A stretch of DNA of 7,605 bases from JBDNIO01 sp041688215 (GTDB taxonomy: Bacteria; Pseudomonadota; Gammaproteobacteria; Nevskiales; Salinisphaeraceae), in contig JBDNIO010000185.1 in NCBI GenBank assembly GCA_041688215.1, positions 1 through 7,605 of the forward strand, given 5' to 3'. Below the pieces are notes generated by a model. The model worked only from the letters and a program-made list of their open reading frames with translations. It was not told the DNA's origin and did no database searches. The position numbers were made by a program, and so were the translations under genes. Positions 5,455 through 7,605 of the stretch are shown here, piece by piece (within the stretch, counting starts at the first letter, position 1; each line of letters opens with the position of its first letter).

Positions 5455-5475
5455 CTATAACTCGACAGTTTATAG
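5455..5475. promoter_or_regulatory. Operator-like 21-base palindrome 2
   Basis: CTATAACT (5455-5462) and AGTTTATAG (5467-5475) are inverted around a short centre, with one extra T in the right arm. The palindrome ends 11 bases before the start codon of the small-terminase candidate, where a bound protein would block transcription or initiation. A -10-like GATAAT lies upstream at 5403-5408 without a convincing -35 box. Confidence 0.5.
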
Positions 5476-5486
5476 CGATAAAGAGC

Positions 5487-6053
5487 ATGGGCCGAAACTG
5501 CCACACCTGCGAACATCCGCGTCGAGCACAGATAGAACTCGCACTTGCTAGGCGCGTCCCTTATCGCGCGCTTGAGCGCCAATATGGCGTTACCAAGGAT
5601 TCGCTATCACGCCATAAACGTGAACACTTACCGCCCCAAGTTGAAGCAAGTCTGCTAGCAACTGCCCGCCCGACCGGCGTTGACCTGGACAAGCTGCGAC
5701 AGAGTGAATCTGAAGGGCTGCTGCAAACAATTGTTTACCAGCGAGCACGCTTGTTTACACTGCTAGACGAGGCCGAAGATATGGGCGATATAAGAGCCGC
5801 TGCGCAAGTACACGGCCGCCTAACCAGCAATGCAGAGTTCACCGCCCGGCTGCTAGGGGAAATCAGCACGGCTGCACAGCACGTCACGAACAATCTGATT
5901 GTGTCGGATGAATATCTGGCATTAAGATCTGCACTTGTGCAAGCGCTTAGGCCATACCCCAAAGCCCGCAAAGCTGTTGCCAAGGTATTGCAGCAACGCG
6001 AGGCCATAGAGCCACCAGAGCGCGTTATTGAGCACGATCATGTTGGCGAATGA
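5487..6053 (+). CDS. Zinc-finger/HTH protein, probable small terminase subunit
   Basis: This 188-residue protein lies directly before the terminase ATPase. It opens with a CxxC motif (C5, C8 in CHTCEHPRRAQIE) and an HTH (about 24-47, VPYRALERQYGVTKDSLSRHKREHL) whose H43 and H47 could complete a zinc site. A helical region follows (70-130: QTIVYQRARLFTLLDEAEDMGD and RAAAQVHGRLTSNAEFTARLLGEI), suited to oligomerisation. DNA recognition plus oligomerisation and position fit a small terminase, which selects phage DNA for packaging. The ATG at 5487 is the only usable start: the frame is closed upstream by TAG at 5439-5441 and has no ATG, GTG or TTG in between. Its ribosome site is poor (AAAGAG one base away). 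It overlaps the ATPase gene. A transcriptional regulator is the main alternative. Confidence 0.7.
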   Translation: MGRNCHTCEHPRRAQIELALARRVPYRALERQYGVTKDSLSRHKREHLPPQVEASLLATARPTGVDLDKLRQSESEGLLQTIVYQRARLFTLLDEAEDMGDIRAAAQVHGRLTSNAEFTARLLGEISTAAQHVTNNLIVSDEYLALRSALVQALRPYPKARKAVAKVLQQREAIEPPERVIEHDHVGE

Positions 6054-6780
6054 CTTCGCGCGCGCACTTGATCCCGTAAATCTAATGGCTGATGCGGGTA
6101 TGGACCCTGACCCCTGGCAAGCCAAGCTGCTGCGCTCGGACCACGACCGGCACCTACTGCTATGTTCGCGCCAGTCCGGGAAATCCACAACATGCGCCGC
6201 ACTGGCACTGCACCAGGCCTTTTATGATCCGGGCTTAGTTCTACTGATCGCACCGGCGCAACGCCAGTCACAAGAACTATTCCGCAAAGTGCTGGACCTA
6301 TACAACCAGCTTGACGATGCACCGCGCAAGGTTAACGAATCCGCCCTACGAATGGAACTGGACAACGGGAGCCGGATTATTGCTCTACCCGGCACTGAGG
6401 CCACCATACGCGGTTACAGCGCCGCCAAGACTATCGTTGTAGATGAAGCATCCCGCGTCGAGGATGATCTGTTCGCAGCAGTGCGCCCGATCCTGGCGAC
6501 AACGCAAGGGCGATTGATCGCACTCACCACGCCATACGGTAAGCGCGGCTGGTTTTACGAGGCATGGGATACCGGCAAGGGGTGGCAGCGCACAAAAATC
6601 ACCGCGCACGATTGCCCGCGTATCGGCCGCGCATGGTTAGAAGATGAAGCCGCCCTGATTGGCGAATGGCAGTTTCGACAAGAATATCTATGTCAATTCG
6701 TGGATACGGAAGAACAATTTTTTTCGTCTGCTGTGATTCAAGCCGCAATGGATGATGAGGTAATGCCGCTATGGGATTAG
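6040..6780 (+). CDS. Terminase large subunit, ATPase domain only
   Basis: This is the packaging motor ATPase, 246 residues from the ATG at 6040; an in-frame TTG at 6028 would add four residues. It contains the adenine-binding region PDPWQAKLL (about 23-31), Walker A CSRQSGKS (42-49, terminase-type with K48), Walker B TIVVDE (131-136, catalytic E136) and the coupling motif LIALTTP (159-165). QFRQEYLCQFVDTEEQFF, with F/Y/L-rich packing, follows. In most phages one chain of 450-600 residues carries both ATPase and nuclease. Here the frame ends at TAG 6778-6780 just after EVMPLWD, and the nuclease is a separate gene overlapping by 10 bases. It is a complete domain, not a broken one: the ORF runs without disruption to a natural domain boundary. 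The start overlaps the small-terminase gene by 14 bases, and its ribosome site is weak. Confidence 0.88.
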   Translation: MLANDFARALDPVNLMADAGMDPDPWQAKLLRSDHDRHLLLCSRQSGKSTTCAALALHQAFYDPGLVLLIAPAQRQSQELFRKVLDLYNQLDDAPRKVNESALRMELDNGSRIIALPGTEATIRGYSAAKTIVVDEASRVEDDLFAAVRPILATTQGRLIALTTPYGKRGWFYEAWDTGKGWQRTKITAHDCPRIGRAWLEDEAALIGEWQFRQEYLCQFVDTEEQFFSSAVIQAAMDDEVMPLWD

Positions 6781-7397
6781 ATTGCAAACTTCGCAACGTT
6801 GTCGGCGTCGACTTGGGCCAGACACATGACCCGACCGCGATCGCAGTGATACAGGTCCATAAATGGCTTGCGCACGAAAACGATGACGTAGTTCAAAAGA
6901 CACGGATTACCGTCCCGCACTTGGAGCGCTTACCGCTTGGCATAACTTACCCGGCGCAAGCGGCGTATGTTGGCGAGCTGCTACGGCGTGAACCCCTGGC
7001 CAGTAGTCAGACTGATCTGATTATCGATCACACCGGCGTTGGCAGACCTGTTTACGATCTGTTCGTTCAAGCCGGATTGCGTCCCACCGGATTGATTATC
7101 ACCAGTGGCGAAAAAGCGAGGCGAACCGCTACCGGCTGGAGCGTATCCAAGCTGCAACTAATTAGCCGTCTGCAAGCCGAGCTGCATCAGGAACGTTTAA
7201 GAATCAGCACGAAGTTAAAAGACGCGAATGCACTTGCAAAAGAATTGCAGGATTTTCGCGTAAATCTAACAAGCGCTGGTAATGCGGTTTTCGCCGCCCG
7301 CATCGGCGCGCATGACGATCTTGTTCTAGCGCTGGCAATTGCAACATGGGAAGCCACCAGCACAAGCGGCACCACCATCGAACCTTTAAGACTTTAG
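6771..7397 (+). CDS. Terminase large subunit, RNase H-like nuclease domain
   Basis: This 208-residue protein corresponds to the C-terminal nuclease of large terminases, which cuts concatemeric phage DNA. The RNase H-like core shows VVGVDLGQTHDPTAIAV (D14), then TDLIIDHTGVGRPVYDLF (D86) and GAHDDLVLALAIATW (D182, D183). These acidic residues are the likely two-metal site. The TSGEKARRTATGWSVSK segment and the LPLGITYP turn are typical of standalone members of this family. The ATG at 6771 lies inside the last codons of the ATPase gene (ATGGGATTAG), with GAGG at 6757-6760. Its frame is closed just upstream by TGA at 6753-6755 and 6756-6758, so it must be made by its own, probably coupled, start. 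The two chains would assemble into one packaging enzyme. Confidence 0.85.
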   Translation: MGLDCKLRNVVGVDLGQTHDPTAIAVIQVHKWLAHENDDVVQKTRITVPHLERLPLGITYPAQAAYVGELLRREPLASSQTDLIIDHTGVGRPVYDLFVQAGLRPTGLIITSGEKARRTATGWSVSKLQLISRLQAELHQERLRISTKLKDANALAKELQDFRVNLTSAGNAVFAARIGAHDDLVLALAIATWEATSTSGTTIEPLRL

Positions 7398-7408
7398 GAG
7401 TATTAAAA

Positions 7409-7605
7409 ATGGCTGAAGAAAATGAGTTAATGACCGCACTGGAAGACGAAGTCGAGCGGCTGAAAAAACACAATGCACAACTGCTGGCTGAAAAGAAAAG
7501 CGCCACTAGCGACGCCGCCGACCTGCTCATCGAGCGCAATAAGTACGCGGCAGAAATTACCCGACGCGACGATGTGCCGATGCGGGCGGTATTCGAGCAA
7601 CTGGC
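7409..7605 (+). CDS. Start of a coiled-coil phage protein, cut by the window edge
   Basis: The frame opens at ATG 7409 with a good AGGAG (7396-7400), which overlaps the nuclease stop codon, and it is still open at the window end after 65 codons. The visible part (MAEENELMTALEDEVERLKK, then QLLAEKKSATSDAADLLIERNKYAAEITRRDD) is charged and heptad-like, typical of a helical coiled coil. I do not recognise the family. Its place directly after the terminase suggests a packaging or head-assembly accessory protein, but the visible part is too short to tell. Confidence 0.8.
   Translation, partial: MAEENELMTALEDEVERLKKHNAQLLAEKKSATSDAADLLIERNKYAAEITRRDDVPMRAVFEQL

Noticed and set aside
6718..6724. 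Run of seven T as a programmed frameshift joining the two terminase genes
   Set aside because: The nuclease frame meets TGA at 6753 and again at 6756, so slippage at the T run could not lead into the nuclease.
7204..7539. Reverse-strand open frame of 111 residues at the right end
   Set aside because: It spans the junction of two well-supported + strand genes, and its translation is Ser/Leu/Cys-rich with no recognisable motif.
1..7605. CRISPR array, insertion sequence or defence system
   Set aside because: I saw no regularly spaced direct repeats, transposase motif, terminal repeats or recognisable defence domain on either strand.

Overview
The window looks like the left end of a prophage or phage-derived satellite sitting in a tRNA-Lys gene of a proteobacterium. 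Every confident gene is on the + strand. The host assignment is an inference: the codons look moderately GC-rich, the tRNA fragment encodes CCA, and the genes follow Shine-Dalgarno rules in tightly overlapping operons. The sequence does not prove a class; gamma- or betaproteobacteria seem likeliest.

Positions 1-304 hold the junction. A reverse-strand terminator (46-84) follows the CCA end of a tRNA-Lys(CUU) fragment (95-141). The fragment stops at the anticodon loop, and the 5' half of the tRNA is missing, as expected for an attL made by a tyrosine integrase that recombines in the anticodon loop. Between it and the integrase is a 160-base region full of inverted repeats, including four copies of GTGTCCGG. 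The integrase (305-1576) belongs to the Arm-DNA-binding (DUF4102) tyrosine recombinase class and has a complete catalytic set.

A 255-base leader (1577-1831) contains a strong terminator that overlaps an alternative hairpin. It precedes an early or replication operon whose genes overlap or lie a few bases apart: an AlpA/excisionase-like HTH protein (1832-2044), a CHC2 zinc-finger primase-like protein with a degenerate Toprim region (2041-2763), a DUF3631 AAA-like ATPase (2753-4195), a TubC-N-like small protein (4192-4377), and a Toprim protein with an N-terminal region like Spo11/topoisomerase VI A (4381-5271). The 3' end of the ATPase gene carries a symmetric array of six CGTCACA-type motifs (4033-4165), a candidate replication origin or protein-binding array.

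A 215-base gap (5272-5486) contains two operator-like 21-base palindromes and a GTGTCC pair. It separates the replication operon from the packaging operon: a zinc-finger/HTH protein in the small-terminase position (5487-6053), a terminase ATPase (6040-6780), a separate RNase H-like terminase nuclease (6771-7397), and the start of a coiled-coil gene that runs off the window (7409 onward). No repressor, lysis gene or defence gene is visible. The order int, alpA-like, primase-like, ATPase, terminase fits either a compact prophage or a capsid-forming satellite; the genes past the right edge would decide.
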